Translations under genes and position numbers: made by a program
From: Actinomycetota bacterium
GTDB lineage: Bacteria; Actinomycetota; Actinomycetes; S36-B12
Length of the DNA stretch: 7,152 nt
Assembly (NCBI GenBank): GCA_947499275.1
Contig: CANMNM010000068.1
Span: forward strand, 1-7,152
Reading direction: 5' to 3'
In this document: piece after piece, positions 1 through 5,149 of the stretch
Layout: each line of letters begins with the position of its first letter
Position numbering within the stretch: position 1 is the first letter of the stretch
The notes under the pieces: generated by a model
The model's database searches: none
What the model saw: the letters and a program-made list of their open reading frames with translations, nothing else
What the model was told of the DNA's origin: nothing

Positions 1-180
1 CATGTGTTTGAAGCCGCGAAGAAAGAATACGATCAAGCGATTAATCGCAATGCCACCTTGGGTCAGCTAGCCAATCAAAAGACTGCTTCGTCAGGTTGGC
101 GTCCTTCACGGACACTCACCGCGATAATGATTCTTGGTGCAACGGCAATTGCAGTTGCAGTGCTCATTATTCTTTCGTAA
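1..180 (+). CDS. 3' end of an unidentified protein with a C-terminal membrane anchor (partial)
   Basis: Frame 1 is open from the left edge to a TAA stop at 178-180, giving 59 visible residues; the gene probably begins outside the window. A charged, probably helical stretch (residues 4-12, AAKKEYDQA region) is followed by a polar linker and then one strongly hydrophobic segment at about residues 39-58. That segment ends one residue before the stop. A single helix at the extreme C-terminus would place the rest of the protein in the cytoplasm (tail-anchored) or make this the last helix of a larger membrane protein. A GTG at 4-6 could be a start of a 58-residue protein, but I see no way to check for a ribosome site. 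I do not recognise the family. The next gene, ung, is on the same strand 79 nt downstream and seems to have its own promoter. Confidence 0.6.
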   Translation, partial: HVFEAAKKEYDQAINRNATLGQLANQKTASSGWRPSRTLTAIMILGATAIAVAVLIILS

Positions 181-247
181 ATCCTTTTTCACCTGGAATA
201 ACCGATTCCCTCGTTGACAGGGGTATAGGCACGTGGGACTCATCATC

Positions 248-253
248 TAATCT
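248..253 (+). promoter_or_regulatory. Putative -10 element for leaderless ung transcription
   Basis: The hexamer TAATCT fits the actinobacterial -10 pattern TANNNT and ends 6 nt before the ung ATG, so transcription would start at or within a base of the start codon. The bases between (TTTTTC) contain no Shine-Dalgarno-like purines, which agrees with leaderless translation. No good -35 lies 16-18 nt upstream. A perfect TTGACA at 214-219 is 28 nt away, too far to partner with it. The rest of the 181-259 gap holds nothing else I can support. Confidence 0.45.
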
Positions 254-259
254 TTTTCT

Positions 260-934
260 ATGCTGCTCGATCTTCAGGCTTCCGTGCACCCGAGTTGGTT
301 GCCAGTTTTTGAAGGCCTTTCACCTGAAATTGCGAATGTAAGCGGTTTCCTTGAATTCGAGACAGCGGCTGGCCGTCAATGGTTGCCTGAACGCTCTCAG
401 GTACTGCGCGCATTTACTCAGCCATTGGATCAGGTGAAAGTTGTCATTCTTGGACAGGATCCCTACCCGACTCCGGGCCACAGTGTTGGCCTCGCCTTTT
501 GCGTTGGCCCAGAGGTTGCTCTTCCTCGAAGTCTGGTGAATATTTTTCGTGAGTTGAAGTCCGACCTTGGCGTTGGTGCCCCCGCAAGTGGTGACCTGAC
601 TCCGTGGGCCGAACAGGGAGTGTTGCTACTGAACTCCGTGTTAACCGTAGGCAGCGGTCAGAGCGGAAGTCACCGGAGCAAAGGCTGGGAACAGATCACA
701 GGTGCAGTAATTGCAGCGCTAGTAAATCGTCCGGAGGGCTCGCCCGTGGCGATTCTCTGGGGAAAAGATGCCCAGTCTTATGGCAGTGATTTTGATCCAC
801 GATTTGTCATCTCAAGCCCACACCCAAGTCCGCTATCGGCACGGCGTGGATTTTTTGGAAGCAAACCGTTTAGCCGCACAAATGAGTTACTGCGGCAACA
901 AGGTCTTACCCCTATTGAGTGGGATCTTGCTTGA
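260..934 (+). CDS. ung: Uracil-DNA glycosylase, family 1
   Basis: This 224-residue protein is the base-excision repair enzyme that removes uracil from DNA, arising from cytosine deamination or dUMP misincorporation, and leaves an abasic site. All hallmarks of family 1 UDG are visible: the water-activating loop GQDPYP at residues 65-70 with catalytic Asp67; Phe80, expected to stack on uracil; the LLLNSVLTV strand with uracil-binding Asn125; and the HPSPLSA loop at 188-194 with catalytic His188, followed by RGFFGSKPFS. These positions lie within about three residues of the E. coli enzyme (D64, F77, N123, H187), and length is normal. The ATG at 260 gives the expected short N-terminus before the first conserved helix. 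There is no Shine-Dalgarno sequence, and a -10-like hexamer lies 6 nt upstream. The last 23 nt overlap the end of the convergent DUF3817 gene. Confidence 0.97.
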   Translation: MLLDLQASVHPSWLPVFEGLSPEIANVSGFLEFETAAGRQWLPERSQVLRAFTQPLDQVKVVILGQDPYPTPGHSVGLAFCVGPEVALPRSLVNIFRELKSDLGVGAPASGDLTPWAEQGVLLLNSVLTVGSGQSGSHRSKGWEQITGAVIAALVNRPEGSPVAILWGKDAQSYGSDFDPRFVISSPHPSPLSARRGFFGSKPFSRTNELLRQQGLTPIEWDLA

Positions 935-1280
935 CGGCTTTGTCAACGGTTTTATCGGGCAATGACGCCACGTACCGGTGCATAACGAAGTCCGCGTAAA
1001 AAGATGCAAATGGGATTGTTCCAGCTAGTAGCAAGGCCAGTGTTTTCAGGATTGGGAAGCGCAAAAGAAATGCCAGATTTACGGCAGCAATCAAATATGC
1101 GAAATACAACCAGCCATGGGCCAGCCACAGGAAGCTGTAGAGAAGCGGCTTACCGCCTTCTGTCCCGTAATTGAGAAAGAGATAGCCGTAGAGCGCCCAG
1201 ACCGAAGCAAAAGCAAGGACTACTCCCGTAACCCAGGCCATAATGCGGAATGCGAGCAGCGCTGTCGAGATTTTTTTCAT
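912..1280 (-). CDS. DUF3817 family integral membrane protein
   Basis: A 122-residue membrane protein with about three hydrophobic helices: residues 10-34, 48-73 and 78-97. Features I recall for the actinobacterial DUF3817 family are present: a first-helix FRIMAWVTG segment, the second-helix motif LAHGWLYFAYL (His55-Gly56), and AGTIPFASF (86-94) with a following basic residue in the third helix. The hydrophilic tail (108-122) is probably cytoplasmic. The biochemical function of the family is unknown. It is the last gene of the minus-strand run, 15 nt after the sugar kinase stop, with only a weak TAGG-like ribosome site before the ATG. Its stop codon lies inside the 3' end of ung, so the two convergent messages would be antisense over 23 nt. 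The family call is good; no role is assigned. Confidence 0.85.
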   Translation of the reverse strand: MKKISTALLAFRIMAWVTGVVLAFASVWALYGYLFLNYGTEGGKPLLYSFLWLAHGWLYFAYLIAAVNLAFLLRFPILKTLALLLAGTIPFASFYADFVMHRYVASLPDKTVDKAVKQDPTQ

Positions 1281-1295
1281 AGCGGCAGCCTACGT

Positions 1296-2204
1296 TCAGA
1301 TTAATTCGTGCGCGAAGGGTGGCATGGCCCCTGCTCGCTGGCAGGTCAATCCAGCAACCTTGATTCCAAACTCGACCGCGGCACGGACAGCCTCTGCATC
1401 CTGTAGCTCAACTCTGCTCAAGTTGTGCTCATCCCAATGGGAGAGAAACCCGCCACTGAATGCGTCACCCGCTCCCACGGTGTCGACAACATGGACTTTA
1501 GGGACGTTGACCTGAAATTCCCCAGTTTGTGTGAACACATGCACCGCCTTCGATCCATCGGTAAACAGCACAACGGCCTGTGATCGGGTACAAATATCTC
1601 GCGCAGCATCTTGATTGCTGAGATCAGGGAACATGTAGTCGAGGTCGTCACCGCTGCACTTGATTACATCAGCGCGCTCAAGGGAGGCATTGAATGTTTC
1701 CCAAAATTGTGAAGGGTCTTTCATCACACTCGGTCGAGCGTTCGGGTCAATCATCAAGATTTGGTTTTCATCCATTGCCGCCACTACGGCGCGAGTTGCT
1801 TGTGACAGTGGTTCATAAACAAATGCGAGAGTCCCAATATGAAGAGCTGTCGCTGTTGTATCCAATGCCTTCAACGCTATTTCAGGGGTAACCGAAAGTG
1901 ATGAAGTTCCCTCAATCAGAAATCGATACGTTGCCGCACCCAATTCGTCGAGTGATGCGATTGCCAAAGTTGTTGGGGCAGGGCAATCCTGGTCAATTGC
2001 ACAATGAACAGCATCACTGTCAAGTAACCGACGGATTCGCTTTCCCAATGCATCCTGGGAAATACCGCCAATAAATGAAACCTTGGTGCCCAGACGAGCA
2101 ATTGTGCGCGCAGTATTGACGGGACCCCCACCCACAACGGAGTAAATCTCTCCATCAGGGGAAACAATGATATCGATCAAGGCCTCACCCATGACGTGAA
2201 TCAT
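1296..2204 (-). CDS. PfkB (ribokinase-like) family carbohydrate kinase, probably a fructokinase
   Basis: A 302-residue cytoplasmic sugar kinase that transfers phosphate from ATP to a sugar hydroxyl. The N-terminus (VMGEALIDIIV, residues 4-14) and the GGGPVNTARTIARLG region (25-39, substrate-binding side) match PfkB signature 1. DPNARP (153-158) matches the fructokinase DPN-RP motif. PfkB signature 2, DTVGAGDAFSGGF (241-253), contains the anion hole and catalytic base Asp247. The start is the ATG at 2204 because it overlaps the surf1 stop as ATGA and gives the normal family N-terminus. An upstream in-frame start near 2279 would add 25 residues unlike the family and lie deep in surf1. There is no clear Shine-Dalgarno sequence, so translational coupling to surf1 is likely. 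Substrate is inferred: fructose is favoured, but other ketoses or nucleosides are possible. I see no sugar transporter or regulator nearby. Confidence 0.9.
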   Translation of the reverse strand: MIHVMGEALIDIIVSPDGEIYSVVGGGPVNTARTIARLGTKVSFIGGISQDALGKRIRRLLDSDAVHCAIDQDCPAPTTLAIASLDELGAATYRFLIEGTSSLSVTPEIALKALDTTATALHIGTLAFVYEPLSQATRAVVAAMDENQILMIDPNARPSVMKDPSQFWETFNASLERADVIKCSGDDLDYMFPDLSNQDAARDICTRSQAVVLFTDGSKAVHVFTQTGEFQVNVPKVHVVDTVGAGDAFSGGFLSHWDEHNLSRVELQDAEAVRAAVEFGIKVAGLTCQRAGAMPPFAHELI

Positions 2205-2941
2205 TTGCGAAACTTTATATTGCCCAAAACCAGCCAACGAATGTAGATCGTGACCGCGAAGAGGGCAAAAACCCACCACTGAATCGCGTAGAAGAAGTTC
2301 TGCAGTGGGAACCCAACTTCAGCTGTTGAAATTGTCGGGGGGACGCTCTCGGGTGAATTGGCTTCCAGTGGCGACTGGGATTGCATAACAATGTATCCGT
2401 CGAGCAGTGGGGCATCCCACAACTCAGATAGTTGCTGCGAATCAATGGTCACAATCTCGGCACCCGAATCACTCACCGAGGCATAAAAAGTATCACTGGG
2501 TTGCAAGACCCCTTCAATACTGACTGTTCCCTCTGGGGTCGTGAACAGCTGTCCTTGCGGCACCCAACCGCGCACAACTGCAATCCACTGGCCGCTCTGG
2601 GTCTCCAACGCTGAAACAATCCAATCCCCTGCGATCGAATCCCGTGAAAGCCTGCTTCCGATTCGGACTTGGTCTGCGTTAATAAATGACCCGGTCGCGG
2701 TCACCGTTCTCCCGTAGTCCTGCGGATCCAACGGTTGATCGATTTCACTAACGGGCACCGCTGCCATTACTGCTGCTCTTTCGGCGTCCAAGATGTCTTG
2801 GGTGCGGTCCCACTGCCATTTGCCGAGAAAGAAGAAAAGCACGCACACCAGAATCAGTGAAAGGAGCGCCACAATGGATGCTGGAGTTTTGGCCCGCCTC
2901 CAGAAATTACTGCTTGGCGGCATCAGGATCTTGCTCGGCAC
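2201..2941 (-). CDS. SURF1 family cytochrome oxidase assembly protein
   Basis: A 246-residue SURF1 homologue, known from the family to assist assembly or heme a insertion of aa3-type cytochrome c oxidase in the membrane. Topology is the expected two helices around a soluble domain: helix 1 at about residues 22-42 running into the diagnostic LGKWQWDR (39-46), an extracytoplasmic domain with VVRGWVPQG (122-130, family RGWVP motif), and helix 2 at about 219-239 preceded by QNFFYAIQWWVFA. Length is usual for actinobacteria. The GTG at 2941 has a GGAAG-like ribosome site at short spacing. The ATG at 2923 (Met7) is a real alternative without a visible site. With the GTG, the gene overlaps the preceding small membrane protein by 35 nt; its TGA stop overlaps the kinase ATG. 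No oxidase subunit genes are in the window. Confidence 0.93.
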   Translation of the reverse strand: MPSKILMPPSSNFWRRAKTPASIVALLSLILVCVLFFFLGKWQWDRTQDILDAERAAVMAAVPVSEIDQPLDPQDYGRTVTATGSFINADQVRIGSRLSRDSIAGDWIVSALETQSGQWIAVVRGWVPQGQLFTTPEGTVSIEGVLQPSDTFYASVSDSGAEIVTIDSQQLSELWDAPLLDGYIVMQSQSPLEANSPESVPPTISTAEVGFPLQNFFYAIQWWVFALFAVTIYIRWLVLGNIKFRK

Positions 2942-3146
2942 TCTCTTCCATCTGTGCTATGTCATTCATTTCCTGATCAATTTGGGCTTCTCGGCGTCCA
3001 CGCGGGAGGTCTGGATCAATCCGCTTCATTTGACGGTTCATGTTGAGCCACAACAGGACTAGGGCGATACCGACAAGCAATACAAAGAATCCAGCGATAG
3101 GGCCGGCCCCTGCAATAGTTTCACTGAGATTCGATTCGTTATCCAT
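2907..3146 (-). CDS. Small one-helix membrane protein following mca (conserved hypothetical)
   Basis: A 79-residue protein with an acidic N-terminus (about 12 residues), one transmembrane helix at about residues 13-35 (GAGPIAGFFVLLVGIALVLLWL), then a basic juxtamembrane stretch (NRQMKRIDPDLPRGRR, 37-52) and an acidic tail rich in Glu, Asp and Gln. Positive-inside considerations put the tail in the cytoplasm. From memory, actinobacterial mca genes are often followed by a short protein of this type (Rv1083 in M. tuberculosis) with a similar NRQ-KRID segment after the helix. No function is known to me. It starts 31 nt after the mca stop, and its 3' end overlaps surf1. The ATG has no clear Shine-Dalgarno sequence; a TAGAGT hexamer ends 9 nt upstream, so a separate start site is possible. 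Confidence 0.8.
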   Translation of the reverse strand: MDNESNLSETIAGAGPIAGFFVLLVGIALVLLWLNMNRQMKRIDPDLPRGRREAQIDQEMNDIAQMEESAEQDPDAAKQ

Positions 3147-3177
3147 AGTGGTTCCACTCTAATCTGTTGCTAACTTT

Positions 3178-4047
3178 CTAGCGCAGGCCGGCAAAAAGGT
3201 CACTCTCAGGCAGGGTCGTAGGAACCAAACTCGAGGCCAATTGGAATTCCTCGGTTGGCCAAGCGCTCTGTTGCAGTTCTGTTGAAACTAAAAACCAACG
3301 GCCATCGGGTTCGATTTGAGTGGCGTGGGCTTTGAGGGCGGCATCCCTGATGGGAAAGTACGTCGAACATTCGATGCTCGTGGTAATCCTTTCCGCATCT
3401 TCTGGTTTGTCTTCCCATTTGTCTAGCCACTCAACGTAGGGTGATTCAATATTCTGCTCCACCAGAAGATCATGCAAAGCAACGATGCGCTCTTTATGAA
3501 ACTGCTGGTTGTAATAGACCTTCTGCACTTGGTGCGCCGGTCCGAATTCTTTGTGCAGATTCGGATCCGCAGCGGCAGTGATTGCAGCCATGGTGATCAC
3601 GTGCGTTTGAATGTGATCGGGGTGCGGGTATCCGCCATTTTCGTCGTAGGTCGTGACAACCTGTGGACGGAATTCGCGGAGCAGTTTGACAAGTGGCGGA
3701 ACACTAATCTCAAGTGGGACGAGAGCGAATGCGTCTTCGGGTAATGGTTCACCTTCGGTGAAACCGGAATCCATAAATCCGAGCCACTCATGTCGCACCC
3801 CGAGGATTCTTGCGGCTTCAGCCATTTCCCTTTGGCGCACTTCATGGATCCCGTACAGGTCGACTAACTCTTGGGCCTGCACATTGAGCACGTCACCACG
3901 CTCACCACCGGTACAAGAAACCACCATCACCTCGATGCCCTCGTCGACGTATTTAGCCGTGGTGGCTGCACCTTTACTTGATTCGTCGTCTGGGTGGGCG
4001 TGAATCGCCATTAGCCGCAAAGGTTTCCCGGTGGTTGTATTTTGCAC
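3178..4047 (-). CDS. mca: Mycothiol S-conjugate amidase
   Basis: A 289-residue zinc amidase of the LmbE/PIG-L (GlcNAc deacetylase) family. It cleaves mycothiol S-conjugates of electrophiles or drugs to a mercapturic acid, which is exported, plus GlcN-inositol, which is recycled. Visible motifs are HAHPDDESSKGA (16-27), with zinc ligands His18 and Asp21 and the catalytic base Asp20 by analogy to MshB; SCTGGERGD (44-52); and YPHPDHIQTH (140-149), where His145 is the third zinc ligand. The SKGAAT continuation, the length and the C-terminal ESDLFAGLR favour Mca over the paralogue MshB. The start is GTG at 4047 with AGAGGA 7 nt upstream. It is the first gene of the minus-strand run and divergent from DUF4307-greA, a conserved actinobacterial arrangement. 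It implies the organism makes mycothiol, although no mycothiol synthesis gene is here. Confidence 0.95.
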   Translation of the reverse strand: MQNTTTGKPLRLMAIHAHPDDESSKGAATTAKYVDEGIEVMVVSCTGGERGDVLNVQAQELVDLYGIHEVRQREMAEAARILGVRHEWLGFMDSGFTEGEPLPEDAFALVPLEISVPPLVKLLREFRPQVVTTYDENGGYPHPDHIQTHVITMAAITAAADPNLHKEFGPAHQVQKVYYNQQFHKERIVALHDLLVEQNIESPYVEWLDKWEDKPEDAERITTSIECSTYFPIRDAALKAHATQIEPDGRWFLVSTELQQSAWPTEEFQLASSLVPTTLPESDLFAGLR

Positions 4048-4054
4048 TGGAGCA

Positions 4055-4060
4055 TCCTCT
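4055..4060 (-). promoter_or_regulatory. Ribosome binding site of mca
   Basis: AGAGGA, read on the minus strand, lies 7 nt before the GTG at 4047 and supports that start. An ATG between the site and the GTG is out of frame. This is the clearest Shine-Dalgarno sequence in the window; most other starts lack one. Confidence 0.6.
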
Positions 4061-4064
4061 CACT

Positions 4065-4089
4065 CAGACTCGTAGCCCTCGTTAGTCTG
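4065..4089. repeat. 6-bp inverted repeat in the mca / DUF4307 divergent promoter region
   Basis: CAGACT (4065-4070) and AGTCTG (4084-4089) form a perfect 6-bp dyad with a 13-nt spacer and 19 nt between half-site centres. The right arm overlaps the putative -10 of DUF4307, so a bound regulator could affect both directions. A short dyad like this can occur by chance, and no regulator is identified. Confidence 0.3.
4083..4088 (+). promoter_or_regulatory. Putative -10 element for leaderless DUF4307 transcription
   Basis: TAGTCT fits TANNNT and ends 6 nt before the GTG at 4095, the same spacing as at ung. The bases between are GGGAGG, which look like a Shine-Dalgarno core but abut the start codon directly, too close for normal use. 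A start of transcription at the GTG would explain this. No convincing -35 is visible. Confidence 0.4.
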
Positions 4090-4094
4090 GGAGG

Positions 4095-4577
4095 GTGTCG
4101 AGCCCCTTCCGCAAAGATCAACTCAGCCCTGAGATGCAGGAACGGTATGGGTTCAGCCAGAGCAATCATTTACGCACGGCTGTAATTGCAATTGTTACCG
4201 TGATTTTTGCGATCGGGGTCGGTTTCGCAACTTTTTCGATGTCCCAGAAAAGCATTCAATTCAAGCTTCTCACGTGGAGTGTGGTGAGCCCAGAGCGCGT
4301 TGATCTGGTCTTTGAAGTTCGGCGAATTGGTAGCGACGCACTTGATTGCGTCGTTCGGGCCCAAGATTCCCAACGTATTGATGTGGGGTATTCCGCTATC
4401 ACTATTCCCAGCGGTAATGATCTCGAGGAAGTGGACTTATCCCTCAGAACCCTGGCTCCCGCCTTTGTGGTGGAGGTGCTCACCTGTGTTAAATCTGGTG
4501 ACCCAATTGGGGTGCCAGGACCCCAATTCCCCGCTGGAGTTGCCCCGCCGCCCCAACCGTGGACACCCGTTTCTTAG
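4095..4577 (+). CDS. DUF4307 family single-pass membrane protein
   Basis: A 160-residue protein with the DUF4307 layout: a short cytoplasmic N-terminus containing the conserved RYG (17-19), one transmembrane helix at about 27-48, then an extracytoplasmic domain of predicted beta strands. The domain contains WSVVSPERVDLVFEV (61-75), CVVRAQD (85-91) and VGY (97-99), followed by a Pro-rich tail (141-158). Two cysteines, Cys85 and Cys131, lie in the outer domain and could form a disulfide (inference). The function of the family is unknown. The family is typically encoded between mca and greA in actinobacteria (Rv1081c by memory), and that neighbourhood is preserved here: divergent from mca, and 56 nt ahead of greA on the same strand. 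The GTG at 4095 is the only start that keeps the N-terminal conserved segment. The preceding 47 nt is shared with the mca promoter. Confidence 0.85.
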   Translation: MSSPFRKDQLSPEMQERYGFSQSNHLRTAVIAIVTVIFAIGVGFATFSMSQKSIQFKLLTWSVVSPERVDLVFEVRRIGSDALDCVVRAQDSQRIDVGYSAITIPSGNDLEEVDLSLRTLAPAFVVEVLTCVKSGDPIGVPGPQFPAGVAPPPQPWTPVS

Positions 4578-4619
4578 TCGTGAATAGGGCGCACCCGTCC
4601 ACAAACCGAGAAAAAGTAT

Positions 4620-4625
4620 TAGGGT
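4620..4625 (+). promoter_or_regulatory. Putative -10 element of greA
   Basis: TAGGGT fits TANNNT and ends 8 nt before the greA ATG. The intervening TTCACGTT has no Shine-Dalgarno sequence. A transcript beginning here would have a leader of about 0-2 nt. This would let greA be expressed apart from DUF4307, whose stop is 56 nt upstream. The -35 region is not recognisable. Confidence 0.4.
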
Positions 4626-4633
4626 TTCACGTT

Positions 4634-5116
4634 ATGACCGAAATTACCTGGCTGACCCAAGATGCCCACGACCGCCTGACGGCCGAATATGAAAACCGTC
4701 AAGGTCCGATGCGCGTGGAAATCACCAAGAAAATTGAGGCCGCCCGCGAGGAAGGTGACCTTAAGGAAAACGGTGGTTATCACGCTGCTCGCGAGGAGCA
4801 AGGGAAAAACGAAGCGCGGGTTCGCCAATTGCGTCAACTGTTGGAAAACTCACAGATCGGTGTGCCGGAGGCCGCTGAAGGGGAAGTCAGTCATGGCAAA
4901 GTTATTTCAGTTCGCCTCATTGATTTTGACGAAGTGGAACGCTTTTTGCTCGGCTCACGTGAAGAGGCCGCGCATGCCTCAATTGATGTCTACTCTCCAA
5001 CCTCACCTCTAGGGGCTGCAGTTTTGGGAAAGCGCGTTGGAGACACGACAAGTTACCAACTTGCCAATGGCAAAGAAATGGCTGTTGAAATTCTCAATGT
5101 TGAGGACTACGTCTGA
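4634..5116 (+). CDS. greA: Transcription elongation factor GreA
   Basis: A 160-residue GreA, which binds the RNA polymerase secondary channel and stimulates cleavage of the 3' RNA end in backtracked complexes. The N-terminal coiled coil (about 8-75) carries the tip motif AREEGDLKENGGYHAAREEQG (37-57); Asp42 and Glu45 correspond to the E. coli catalytic-tip residues D41 and E44. The C-terminal FKBP-like domain has YSPTSPLGAAVLGKRVGD (120-137), typical of the family. Length matches the usual 158-165 residues. The ATG at 4634 is chosen because it gives MTEITWLTQDAHDRL, the normal actinobacterial beginning. A farther in-frame start at 4559 would add 25 residues and overlap DUF4307. It is convergent with the ABC permease gene, separated by 18 nt. 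Confidence 0.96.
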   Translation: MTEITWLTQDAHDRLTAEYENRQGPMRVEITKKIEAAREEGDLKENGGYHAAREEQGKNEARVRQLRQLLENSQIGVPEAAEGEVSHGKVISVRLIDFDEVERFLLGSREEAAHASIDVYSPTSPLGAAVLGKRVGDTTSYQLANGKEMAVEILNVEDYV

Positions 5117-5145
5117 CGTTAGCGCCGGATGACGTTAACGCCGGC
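5114..5145. repeat. Tandem 16-bp duplication across the greA / permease gene junction
   Basis: Two adjacent 16-bp units, 5114-5129 and 5130-5145, share TGACGTTA.CGCCGG and differ only at positions 8 (G/A) and 16 (A/C), so 14 of 16 match. Unit 1 begins with the greA TGA stop; unit 2 encodes the permease C-terminal residues and its TAA stop on the other strand. It looks like a slippage duplication at the junction of two convergent genes. Confidence 0.7.
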
Positions 5146-5149
5146 TAAC
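5118..5149. terminator. Possible bidirectional stem-loop between greA and the permease gene
   Basis: GTTA (5118-5121) pairs with TAAC (5146-5149) and GCCGG (5124-5128) with CCGGC (5141-5145), leaving a 2-nt bulge on the left arm and a 12-nt loop. It sits where both convergent genes end, which suits a terminator, but no T-run follows on either strand, so intrinsic termination would be weak. Part of the pairing is a by-product of the tandem duplication. Confidence 0.3.

Noticed and set aside
208..222. CCCT...AGGG hairpin as a terminator for the left-edge gene
   Set aside because: The stem is only 4 bp with no T-run after it.
214..229. TTGACA followed by TATAGG upstream of ung as a promoter
   Set aside because: The spacing is only 4 nt, far from 16-18 nt, and TTGACA is 28 nt from the better -10 at 248-253.
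96..341. 81-residue open frame across the ung promoter
   Set aside because: It overlaps the upstream gene end and the ung start in another frame, and its Ser/Cys-rich translation resembles no family.
2205..2279. Longer N-terminus for the sugar kinase
   Set aside because: The added 25 residues lie in the surf1 coding region and are unlike PfkB N-termini; the ATGA overlap at 2204 marks the natural start.
3146..3160. AGTGG-AA-CCACT inverted repeat before the small membrane protein
   Set aside because: A 5-bp stem with a 2-nt loop cannot form a stable hairpin, and nothing else marks it as an operator.
3178..4047. MshB (GlcNAc-Ins deacetylase) instead of Mca
   Set aside because: The SKGAAT segment, the length and the ESDLFAGLR C-terminus, plus the neighbouring DUF4307-greA, fit Mca.
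4559..4633. Longer N-terminus for GreA
   Set aside because: It would overlap DUF4307 and add residues not found in GreA; the ATG at 4634 gives the family length and start.
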